Positions 20,197 through 30,116 of a stretch of DNA of 64,000 nt are shown in pieces. Under the pieces are notes generated by a model, which had not been told where the DNA came from, ran no database searches, and saw nothing but the letters and a program-made list of their open reading frames with translations. Location of the stretch: positions 47,272,501 to 47,336,500 of the forward strand of contig NC_080557.1 of the NCBI RefSeq assembly GCF_030253575.1, written 5' to 3'. The number at the start of each line of letters is the position of its first letter. Position 1 is the stretch's first letter. A program made the translations under genes and the position numbers. This stretch comes from Rhododendron vialii (taxonomy: Eukaryota; Streptophyta; Magnoliopsida; Ericales; Ericaceae).

Positions 20197-23100
20197 CAAT
20201 TGAAAACGGAGCTGTTGCAGTGCCGTAACGGGCAATGACTTTGCCTTCCTTATCGACTAAAAACTTGGTGAAGTTCCATTTGATCCTAGACCCAAGAAAT
20301 CCACATTTACTTGCTTTGAGGAACTTGTACACGGGGGCTGTATCTGGCCCATTACAACGTATCTGTACAACAAAGATGATCAACCATCTTATTCATTCAA
20401 GTGGATATGGGACAATATCAAGTTGCACAACAGGACACTAGTACAAATATTTCTAAGCACTATTGGTGTAGATTTAAGCTCGTATCTACAAACTCAAAGC
20501 ACAATAGGAATGGGTGATCATCTGGAACAATATCTACAGACAGCTTGGCAGAGTAGTTCGATATCAACTATCGGAGTATTAAGAATGCAAATAGATGTTT
20601 CTGCATTGTAAAGCAATCAATATGATTTCATCTGCTTGAACGAAGAGGGGAAACTAGCAAAGTACTAAGACATTCCACTTAACATTTGAGAGAAATATAT
20701 GGTAAGCATAAGTTGGTGAAGTTTATATTGCAGTCCTAGACATCCAAGCAAACCCCCGTGCATGGTGTCACTCCGACCTTCTTCCAAAGCTACCTCAGTG
20801 TCTAGCAATTAAAATACCCCAGTGCATGGTGCCCCTTTGAGCTTTGGAGTGTCCGTTAAAGCTTCCACTGCTGGAGGTATAGGGAGTCAAGTCAAACCGA
20901 CCATCTACCAGACTACCTCTTCATACATTTTGTTCATCAAAGTGGGACGGGAAGATGGGATGCAATCACCACATGCTACCAGCAAACCAAGATTGAAGAG
21001 TGTCCACCCAAAATATAGGTGTCACTACAGGGCCGGCTCTAGGATTTTTGTCCAACGGTGACAAAAAAACACAGAAATTTTTTCAATACAAATCTCTCCA
21101 TAAAATAAACATTTTTATTTCAATTGAAAATGATTGGACCTAATTTATTTTGTTTTGTTGAGCTATATTATCTACATACTCACAAATTTAAGTGAAGTTT
21201 CTTTTACTTTGGCTACTTATGAACAATTCAGTGCCGACAATATGAGAGAAAGATCAAATTACATGTTTAAAAAAAAAATTAGAGCATTTTTCCAGCCCAG
21301 GAGGTTTGCTTGAACCCCCTCATTATAGGTGGAGCCACCCCTGCTTAACCGCCTAAGTGTAACCACAGCACGATATGCAAGACTGACTGAGCAAAAGGTT
21401 AATTTTCCTCAAGCACTGCACTTACTAACCACCATTCAATATTGCTGCAGTGCATCATCGAATACAAATGTACTTCAAAACATAGCCCAAGGCCAGCTAA
21501 CCCTCCAAAATCAAATGGTATGTTATCTCTTTGTTTTATAAACTGATGCAAGTATACCATGTCCAAGCATAGATGATAAGTGGCACAGTGAGGAAAACAA
21601 CCCCTTAAGTGAAACTGGGAGGGAAACTATAAACCACACACTGACACACAGAGAATATGTACTCATTTCCAAACCACCCGTACAACAGAAGAGTTCAAAA
21701 CTCAACCACTTTTTTTTTTGGTTAACTATTTCTTGACCTCAAGTGGTAGTGGAGATCCCAATCTAAATAGAGGGTCAATCTTAATGCTTGAGAAATGCAC
21801 AAGAGATTCTCAAGTTTGTTCAGTCCCAGCAACAATTTAACCTATGGGCACAGGATGGATTGAGGTTATGGTGGACTATGGCAGACACCAATTATTATAT
21901 CAACTAGAGTCTCTGAATAAAATATGATATGGTTTACCTTTTGGAAAATTGGATATTCAGCCTTGTATCTTGTACATGCGAATTCTTGTGCCTCTACACT
22001 TGTACCAGGCTCTTGACGCAAGAACTGATTACATGGAAAAGCCAAGATCTCCAATCCTGAAACCAACAAATTATATTGTTACCTTTGGCCTACGCAAGCA
22101 ACTATGCTGTGCTGTCTATGCATATTCAGAATCACGAATTCGAGTCGTACAATTGAAACAAAATAGAACATGGAAAACATACTTTGTTTTATTCAACACC
22201 GACTAGAAGCAACAAAAACATTGGAAATGGATGTAAATAGAAGAATTTATTGAAATAAGGAAATGAAAAATTACGAAAATAAAGCTGTGGGTATTTCAAA
22301 ACAAAGTGAAAACAGAAATCGTGTGGGTACTCCATATTGTACATGAGCAAAGTAAAAGTTAGTATAACTTTCTGAGGGTATTTAATTGTTTACTCCAAAA
22401 GTTACACCAAAACAAATAAATTAATCGGGTTATCATAACAGAATAGCCAGGTAATTATCTAATTTTTCACGAGAAAGCAAAATCAAACCAACCTAAACAC
22501 GTCTGGTCGAAAGAACCCTTACCTTTATCCTTGTATCTATTGTAAAGTTCAGTCAACTGGGTATAGTTCGTATCCGTAAACCCACTGGTTCAACCCCAAC
22601 ATGCAAAAATCAAATGGGTACCAAAAATTAGAGAACAAACCCACATCAATTTTACAAAATAATCCAAGATTACTACAAGAATGAAACAAAGAGAAAAAAA
22701 GAGAAAGAGGGACCAAACCATTTGGAAGCAACATTGACAACAAGAAGAACCTTCCCTTTGTAGATACTTAGATCCACGTCTTTCCCTTTGCTATCCTGCA
22801 CAATTCCGAACGATAATCTGTAAATCTCTTCTTCTTCTTCTTCTTTTTTGACAGTTAGGTGTCGGACCAGCTTCCGCACACCTTGACTAATCCCTCTCTG
22901 GTCCGGTCAAACGCCAGCAATCGACCCGGAGAGCCCCTTTGGATGAAGTGATTTCACGAGAAAGGAAAAGAAAGAGTGGTGGTTTTTAGCCAAATCACTA
23001 ATTTGGATTGAGTATTGAGGGTTTTGGCGAGAAATGAAGAGAAAAGTACAAAAATAAAAATCTGTTGATTCCCACTCTCTCAACCAATCCCAACAAAAAT

Positions 23101-23410
23101 GGTGAGATTTTGAGAGAAAGGCTCTCCTTTCTTATCTCACTCATTCTCACCATCCAAAGGGACTGTAGGGGATTTGCAAGAAAGTAATTTCTCTTGCGGC
23201 TTGACCCCATGAATCACCCATATCAATTGTGTAGGAAGCGAACCCATCAACCAACCGCACTAATTTTTGGGGCTTCTGTAAATCTCTATCCATACCCATA
23301 TGCAGAAACACATACAAAAGGAGCAAGAAAGATGAAAAGAGGGTTTTTGAAATAACCTTGACTGTGAATTCGTGGATGGAGTTTTGTGGGACGGATTCAG
23401 AAGCACCCAT
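20040..23410 (-). CDS. GPX5: Plant glutathione-peroxidase-like thiol peroxidase (GPX4/5 type)
   Basis: Six exons (23410-23357, 22795-22719, 22584-22523, 22056-21938, 20362-20195, 20072-20040) give 170 residues. The family reduces hydrogen and lipid hydroperoxides, with thioredoxin as the usual donor in plants. Catalytic signs: peroxidatic Cys44 in VASKCGFT, Gln79 in QEPGTS, the resolving Cys92 in FACTRY, and Trp133-Asn134 in IKWNFTKF. The N-terminus MGAS is short, has no transit peptide and has Gly2, so N-myristoylation is possible, as predicted for Arabidopsis GPX4/5. The symbol is by resemblance. The exon 5 donor is GTCTCT running straight into a long CT tract, a weak site. The intron after exon 4 is 1.6 kb and holds an old transposon fragment. 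Confidence 0.92.
20132..20193. repeat. (GA)n microsatellite abutting a splice donor
   Basis: About 31 GA units. On the minus strand this is a CT tract that begins at the third base of the GPX intron after exon 5. Confidence 0.95.
21028..21343. mobile_element. Possible hAT-type MITE in the GPX intron
   Basis: The left end CAGGGCCGGCTC and the reverse complement of the right end (CAGGGGTGGCTC) form imperfect inverted repeats. Such ends recur in plant hAT MITEs. No matching 8-bp target-site duplication is evident, so the boundaries are uncertain. Confidence 0.4.
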
Positions 23411-23934
23411 CTCAACGCCGGCAACAACTGAATCTTGTGAATGGAAAAGGATTGAAATTATTATGAAAGAAACAGAGGTGCAGTTGAGAGAGATGATTGG
23501 GATGTTTTTTCTAGAGAGAGAATGAATAGTTGTTGGGTTTCATTAATTGAGATTCTTTCCTTCTCACAGGTCATCAGTAAATTGTGGAGTACTTTTATTA
23601 GGGTTGGGCCGGTTGGCTTTCACGGGTGACGCTATTCCCGCGAAAGGATTTGTGCTTAATCCCGTTTTAAGCTTTCAACCACAAATTAATTTGACCACCG
23701 TCGTTTGACACTTTGACTTTCTACTTTGTATGGATTTCAGGTGGCCACAATTTGTTGGTAAATTGAGAACGAAATAAATACTACTTACTACATATCTAAA
23801 ACGGAAAATTAGTTATAAGGACGGTAAAATAGTTTTTATTTATGAGAAGGACGCCAATAAAATAGTTTTCAGTAGATGTACTTTAATTTTTTGAGTTTTT
23901 TACTTGAGTTTTTTTAGTCATTAGGCCAAAATAT
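23411..23934. promoter_or_regulatory. GPX leader and promoter region
   Basis: The first 100 bases upstream of the ATG contain CTCTCTAG and TTTCTTTC patches typical of plant leaders. No TATA box could be chosen with confidence. Confidence 0.35.
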
Positions 23935-24056
23935 GTTTAGGTACTTTCATAGGATTTTAAAATGTACTTTCTTATTAGTGGTTTAGGCACTTTCATAGGA
24001 TATCCTAAGATTTTAGGCACTTTCTTATATAGGGGTACTCTAAAGTTTTAGGCACA
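23935..24056. repeat. Degenerate TTTAGGG-like repeat, copy 2
   Basis: Iterations of TTTAGGCACTTTCATAGG and TATAGGGGTACTCTAA match those at 16690-17390, about 7 kb away. Confidence 0.6.
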
Positions 24057-25071
24057 TTTGTCTTTATATTTGATTGTAAAAGGTGTTTGTCCTAGAGCTC
24101 AAAAAAAGTAAATGTGACAAATTTTTGGCTAAGTTTCCCTATTTAAAACACAACTCCGGTTACAAATGTATGTGCACTTGTTCGATGCATGCAAATTTAT
24201 GTGCAACGAACTGCTCCAAATGTAATTATGTCTGGAATTGTATTTTTAAAGGTGTGTTAGTGGCATTGCTCATAAGGAAACAGAAGAGAAAATTAGTTTT
24301 TTTTTCCTTGTTTGATTTGAGAATAAAAACAAGGAAAATAATATCTTATACGGAGTACGTATAAATTTATAAACAAAGCAATAATTAGTTTCCATAGTAA
24401 AAAAAAGAAGAAGTTAAATTTAATTAATTACTATTATTTAACTTCTTATTGTGTAAATTTTAAAATAGTAAAAAATAGGTTAATAACATTAATAAAGTGA
24501 ATCATCCGTAATAATAAAATAATTTATACATGATTAGCTGCGGACTCTAAAAAAAAGTTAAGTTTGATTAACTTCAGTTAAATATATACTAATAACATGA
24601 AATAAGTTTAATACTTCATTAATGAAGCCGGGACTCACAATAATAATAAAAAAATGCAATATTACACAAAATGTAATATGGGAACTCGGAATAAATAAGT
24701 TAACTTCATTTAAGGGGTTCTAAATTCCATTACTATACTTAAAAGAAATCATTAGGTAGGAGGTAGACCTGGTATAATAAGTTAACTTCATTTTTTCTTG
24801 TATGTTCCTTCCTCAATTGTTTTTTCTCTTTCTTTTCATAAGTTCGAAACTGTAATAAGATTCAAATGAGTCAAAGCTTAGGATGCAAACTTCTCTCCTT
24901 TTAGATAGGAATGACAATTAACTCCGACCCATTTCTGTCTCTGACCTCCCGAGTCCGGTCATTAGCAAAACCTTTTCACCAGAAATGAGTTTGCAGACAA
25001 AATCCCTTTTTGAATTTTCAGATTTTCCCATCTGGAAATCCCAATTTAGATGGGTATATGTTTCTTATAAC
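24057..25071. other. AT-rich intergenic region
   Basis: Very AT-rich, with many AATAATAAA and TTAACTTCATT words repeated irregularly (24380-24800). No gene was recognised; a 93-residue frame at 24083-24364 has no recognisable domain. Confidence 0.4.
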
Positions 25072-25185
25072 ATTCTCATTAGTCATTACGCACGTGAAAT
25101 GCATAAAGCAATAAAGCGATGCTAAGAAATACATTCTCATTGCGCACGTGAAATGCATAAAGCAATAAAGCGATGCTAAGAAATA
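25072..25185. repeat. Tandem duplication carrying two G-boxes
   Basis: Two adjacent copies (about 60 and 54 bases) share a block from CGCACGTGAAATGC to GCTAAGAAATAC. Each carries the palindromic G-box CACGTG, so the gene downstream has a duplicated candidate bZIP/bHLH site about 500-600 bases before its start. Confidence 0.85.
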
Positions 25186-25575
25186 CAACTTTAAAGAAAA
25201 CATCAAAAACTATTAAGCTCAGAGTCGTTCAATATGCATGTGAATATATGTATATCGAATGGTTCCGGACGGACCCAAGAACCTGTCGTGCCATGCACCG
25301 ATCCAGTCGTTCATTTCGGCATAAACGACTTTGATTGAATTTGAGCACATACAAATTTGAGTCATCGATTGTCGAGATAAAAGGCCGAATGCTGTGCTTA
25401 GTACCGCTGTCTAGCACTCGCGCTTGGCTGTATCTCCTGTTCTGTTACTAACACAATTGCGTTCAGAGTTTTGTCCAAATGGTGCAAGACTTTTCCAAAT
25501 GCACATGCGCGGACCAAAACCTAGTCAAAACTGGAATCCGCGTCTCGACTGGTCAACTTACGCAGTCCACAAAGC

Positions 25576-25583
25576 TATATATA
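25576..25583 (+). promoter_or_regulatory. Putative TATA box
   Basis: TATATATA about 45 bases before a CT-rich leader tract (25628-25672) and 193 bases before the ATG of the GluTR-dimerisation-like gene. Confidence 0.65.
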
Positions 25584-25624
25584 CAAGCATAATACTCACC
25601 CTTTATATCTGAATCAACACAATA

Positions 25625-25627
<3 letters not shown>

Positions 25628-25672
<45 letters not shown>
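25628..25672. repeat. (CT)n microsatellite in a leader
   Basis: About 22 CT units that would be transcribed in the 5' UTR of the gene at 25776. Confidence 0.95.
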
Positions 25673-25673
<1 letters not shown>

Positions 25674-25775
25674 CTTCAAAAAGAAGAATTTCAAGAAGAA
25701 GGAGAATCCGCGCGTTGATCAACAAATACGTAAACTCATCCGGACACTTTGAATTACAAAGAAAGGAGAATCAGA

Positions 25776-26321
25776 ATGGCTGTTTTAACTTCACCGTATT
25801 GTGTCCCCGTTTGGCAGAGTGAAGTCGCCAACACCAGAACGAGAAGACTAACCCCTGTTGTATCGGCAGCAACCATTGCAACCAAACCCAAACCAAACAC
25901 GGCGCAACCGCTGTCAATCAGACCGACGATTGGGTCCCTTGTGGATCAAGTCTTGTTCAAAGACCAGCGCGTCGTCATTGGCGATGAACGCGCGTTCAGG
26001 GGATCGGAGTCGGGTAAGGAAGTTGGGATTTTGTTGGAGAGGCTGGAGAGAGTTGCAGAGGGAATGAGAGAGATGGAATTGGAGAAGTTGACGGGTAGAG
26101 TGAGAGGGCAGATATCTGATGAGGAGAGGGTGTTGGTGGAGCGTATGAGTAGGGAGATTGTTAGCGAATTTATGGAAAAGCCTATTCAGTATTTGAAGCG
26201 TCGGGACGTGGAGATGGCGGAAAAATTGAACGACTTGAATTTCTTGGCGGGGATTCTTGAAGAATCGTATTTTGCGAAAGAAAAAGATAACCAGTCGTGT
26301 AAGAAAAACATGCATGTTTGA
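25776..26321 (+). CDS. Small plastid-type protein with a free-standing GluTR dimerisation-like domain
   Basis: A single-exon frame of 181 residues; the ATG at 25776 is the first in the transcript implied by the TATA box. Residues 1-45 are rich in Ser, Thr, Arg and Ala with few acids, like a plastid transit peptide. Residues 84-160 are helical and charged and follow the pattern of the C-terminal dimerisation domain of glutamyl-tRNA reductase: REMELEKLTGRVRGQISDEE, then VERMSREIVSEFMEKPIQYL (family: E..l..l..ls.ee...i..lt..iv.kllH.P...L; here Lys replaces the His). The catalytic and NADPH-binding domains of the enzyme are absent. GluTR starts tetrapyrrole synthesis and is controlled through protein partners, so a role in binding or modulating GluTR is possible but inferred. 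The domain call rests on pattern memory only. Confidence 0.7.
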   Translation: MAVLTSPYCVPVWQSEVANTRTRRLTPVVSAATIATKPKPNTAQPLSIRPTIGSLVDQVLFKDQRVVIGDERAFRGSESGKEVGILLERLERVAEGMREMELEKLTGRVRGQISDEERVLVERMSREIVSEFMEKPIQYLKRRDVEMAEKLNDLNFLAGILEESYFAKEKDNQSCKKNMHV

Positions 26322-27429
26322 ATCCGCGGTGGCCGAACATTTTAAATTTTAGTGTAACGGATTGCTAACTTTAAGATTTCGGAATTAGTTGAGGTGCGCT
26401 CAAACTAACACAGACATCCGGTTGTTGGTCTCCCTTGTAAATTTTGCACACCGAGTAGAGACGCTTTTGGCATTGATCATTCACTCGTTTCATTAGCAGC
26501 AGAGAGAGTAATTCTTGTATTCTTTGTAATTAAACATCATGTAGATGAGTAAAACAATGTTGGCATCGTATAATAGTAGTTCTGGATGTAATTCCATATT
26601 TCTATGTGCTTTTGCTTCAATAACAAAGTGTCTGGAGGTGGTGGCCGGGTGCTCGGACCAGTGGAGGCAACGGTGGTGTCGGGGTGGTGGGTTGTCTGCA
26701 GGGATGTGGTGGACGGCGGTCTTGGGGCGGAAGTGGCTGAAGATTGTTTCAAATAGTTGGGGTTAGGTTTTGGACTTCTTGGGTTGGGCTTGGCCCATTG
26801 TCCATTTGAGCTTTCTATATTTAGGTGTTTCGGGTTTAACCCAGTCCTGGGTGTTTTTGAACTTTGTTTCATCATGTATATTATTTTCATTCAACCTTTA
26901 GTTGGACTCCCTTCCTCCCAACTTGATATATCATTTGTCATTTTTTTAAGAATAAACTTTTTACTTATACAAAAAAAAAAAATAGAAAACTTATTTATAT
27001 ATCATTAACAAAAAAATTATTTACCCCATTCCCACTTATATGATGAGAAATTGCAATTTTTGGTAACATGTATCATACGCAATAAAAAGAAACCTTATGT
27101 GAATGAATACTTAAAAAGTAGAAACATATATATTATCATAATATCAAATAAGTTGCTTACAATTTGTTCCATAGTTGGAAGAAAGTTCCAAAACCAGTAA
27201 TAATTCGGAATATGTTTTACCATTTTTTCCTCATAGTAAGATTAATAACACATTGATGAAGGCAGAACAAAATTTATTCTCAATAGTTGGAAAGTTTAAT
27301 TCCATTATTAGTGTGTCAAGTCCCATTTAATTTACGTGGACATTACAAATTACTAAAAAAGCTTATCGGACGGTTTCGACCACATTTTATGCAAATAAAT
27401 ATATATAACAAAAGAAGATAAAAAAAAAT
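26322..27429. other. Intergenic; 3' UTR then AT-rich DNA
   Basis: The first 200 bases are the likely 3' UTR. From 26630 to 26770 there is a G-rich stretch (GGTGGTGG, GGCGG words), then TTGGGCTTGGCCCA and a T-rich tail that could be the 3' end of an old LINE; this was not established. Confidence 0.35.
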
Positions 27430-27647
27430 GTTAGGTACACTACACATTTACTCTACATTCGCATGCGACCCATACCGGGTCTCACAAAATACAGAAAATT
27501 TCTCATAAATTTTAAAATATTTTTTAGAAGTCCCTGTGAAAAATCAACTCAATCTAATATCGGTAAGTATTTTTATGAATTCGTAAGAGCTACCTGAAAT
27601 GAATCCCACGTGAATGTAGTATAAATGTGTAATGTACCGTATCGTAA
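27430..27647. mobile_element. MITE-like inverted repeat
   Basis: The left end GGTACACTACACATTTACTC and the reverse complement of the right end (GGTACATTACACATTTATAC) match, and both continue into CTACATTC. The element lies about 150 bases upstream of the putative OSCA TATA box. Confidence 0.7.
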
Positions 27648-27800
27648 CTTGTAACTCTTCTAACAAAAAAAGTTCCCACACACGCGGAGAATCTTAAAGA
27701 ATATTTGCGTAATTATTAGTAATCATTATCCACATGCAAAACAAAACAAAATGCGTCCTTTTCTACCTGGACGTTACAAAGTGGCGCAAGGGCGCATCGC

Positions 27801-28100
27801 TATAAATACTGGTGCCGCGCCTATTCCCCGCCTCTCTCTCTCTCTCTCTCTCTCTCCGGAATCCCACCTTCAATCACCTTCACAAAATCCGATCACAAAA
27901 AGGAGAGAATTCTCTAGCAAAACCCTAACTTCACATTCTCCTCCCTCCCATGCAAATCCTTCGAGTCAATATCAATAACGTACTTGATCATGCTCTGAAG
28001 ATTGAATTAATCAGGAAAGGGGAGGAGAGGAAAGAGAGTTCTGAGCCTTGTGGATCAACATTAACGTGAAATTTGCTTTGTTGAGCGACTTCGATTGGTA
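27801..28100 (+). promoter_or_regulatory. Putative TATA box and leader exon of the OSCA gene
   Basis: TATAAATA at 27801-27808 is followed by a CT tract (27832-27857) and a leader-like sequence with CAAAACCCTAAC. A donor candidate (GATTG|GTATAG) lies near 28098. The coding exon has a leader acceptor (TTTCAG) ending at 30090, 26 bases before the OSCA ATG. Together these suggest a 2-kb leader intron. It is equally possible that this promoter drives a separate short non-coding transcript. Confidence 0.45.
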
Positions 28101-30090
28101 TAGTTGTGGTGAGTTTTGGATTTTATAAGAAAAAAACGAAATTAATCTAGTTTGTTTATAAGTATAAAATTGTGATACATTGTAATTAAGGAAGCCATAC
28201 TGGTTGGCGGTTGCCAAGAAACCTTTGGCCCAAGGGCACGAGGATGTAAGGAGTTCCTCTCCTCTTCGAATGTGCTAGTCTAGTTATTTTAACGTTACTG
28301 ACTTTCTCTGATAAAAGAAAATAATCCAAACTGGTTTTATACATCTTTTAACACAGGTTGTACGATATACTACTATTGTGTAATTGGAGAGTTATTTTGA
28401 TAGAATTAGAGTATGTGGATGAAATATGAATACCTTGTTGAAGGTGAACATTCATTTACCGCCAGGCGCGCGCACACACACATGCAGTTTTATTTGCTGT
28501 GTGAGAAATAGAGAACTGTTTTAAGGAATGGGGTATCGGATGTGTTGTTGCGAAACTCTAGATTGAGCTCAATTAGAGGATGGTTTGATCCTTCTGTCTA
28601 ACCACCAAAGTTTGGCACCAAGACTTTTATTACTTTAGCTTAGCTTAGTTTAGTTTTTGCCGGTAATGAACTTGAGACCCCTATGATAAGATCCCAAGCA
28701 AGTTTGAAAGTAGAACAATGCTCCGGGGGATGGGTCTAAATCCTACCCACCTAACCACCTTAACGTGGTGGATTACCTTGTCCCAGCTGGGGGTGGAATT
28801 ATCTTAGGGAGAGAATTGGTTCTTTGGACTAAAAGAACATTTGACCTTCTTGCTCTTAGCATTGAAGAGCCTCCACCTGCACCAGAAAGAAAGGGGTTTT
28901 ATGGTCCATTTGACCTTAATCCCATTAATTCTCCAAAGAATGAAACAAGAACTGGACTAGATTCTAAGTTGTACTTAGGCAAAACAAAAGAACTGACTTG
29001 TCATTGTGTCCATTGCTAGTTTTCTTGTGACATTGAGCATATGACTTTCTGCACTGGTAGTTGTGTTTTGACTTTTGAGTGATAACTTTAGGCTAGAAGC
29101 AATAATTTGGTGGGATGGGTTTTGTAATCTTGATGCTGATTTGACATCACCAATAAACTGCTCGCTATCGGATTGGGTAAAACAACCTTGCAGGACTGTA
29201 GCTTTCACCACAGAGAGTGGTCCACAGGAATGTGCATGCATTATTGTCTGAAACAAAGTTTTGGAGTTTGAATTATTTATTCAAATTGTTGGAGTCCATT
29301 AGTTAGCATGAGATGTGTTTGATACCACAAAGTTTTTCTAGTTAACTTACTAACTCATAAACTCTAAATATCTGGATATTATACTACTCCCCTGTCTTCT
29401 AATCAACCAAACTGACTTTGCTTCCATGTACATGCAGCACAATGAAATTCTAGTAATGAAAGATTTAATGGGATAGAACTCTTATCTATGTAATCTTATA
29501 CGAACATCTGCGGTTAAAATCAAAGAAACCCACTTATCTGGCATTTACTTCTGATGAATGTTACTACATACTATGTCACCTACGGAAAGAAAAAAATAAA
29601 AATAAAAAGAAGCTGCTTTTTGTTCGTTTACTCTTTTCATGCTTCAGAAATTTAAATAATTAGATTAAGGAAAGGGTTATGATATGCTGTTATGCAATTT
29701 TTTGAGCCAATTGTGAACTCAAGTGGAGGATGCTTTGACTTCTCCACCATAGAATTGCTCACTATTCTATTGGCTAAAACAGCCTATCAGGATTGCAGGT
29801 CAGAAAACGGCGAGTGGGCAAGAATGAGCATTGTTGCACTAAAGACAATTTTTGAGTTGGACTACTATGGTTCAAATTGTTTTGAGTCCATGAGGTTGGC
29901 TGTATTGGCATAAGATAGATTGGATCCATTCTTGTGGTTGACTTGTAACCCAATTTCTATCTGTATGGAGAATCGCTATTGAAAATATGGCAACATGTAA
30001 ACAGCATAATTCTGGACCACAACATACATAAAAATTGTGTTAGTATTGTCATTGGGTGAGACATCTCATTCGGTTCGACAAAAGTTTCAG
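28101..30090. other. Presumed OSCA leader intron with a duplicated segment
   Basis: Two diverged direct copies of roughly 200 bases (about 29120-29325 and 29715-29920) share words such as CTGCTCGCTAT/TTGCTCACTAT, GGTAAAACA/GGCTAAAACA and CAAATTGTT.GAGTCCAT. A frame at 28768-29016 with PPPAPERKGFYGPFDLNP is open but has no recognised domain and may be an old gene remnant. Confidence 0.4.
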
Positions 30091-30116
30091 GGGATCAATA
30101 ATCATCGAGGACAAAT

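Noticed and set aside
26537-26890. Proline-rich minus-strand frame
   Set aside because: Composition follows a G-rich plus-strand stretch; a LINE 3' end is possible but no motif proves it.
28765-29019. Frame with PPPAPERKGFYGPFDLNP
   Set aside because: It starts at GTG, not ATG, has no family I know and no clear splice partners; kept only as a note on the intron.
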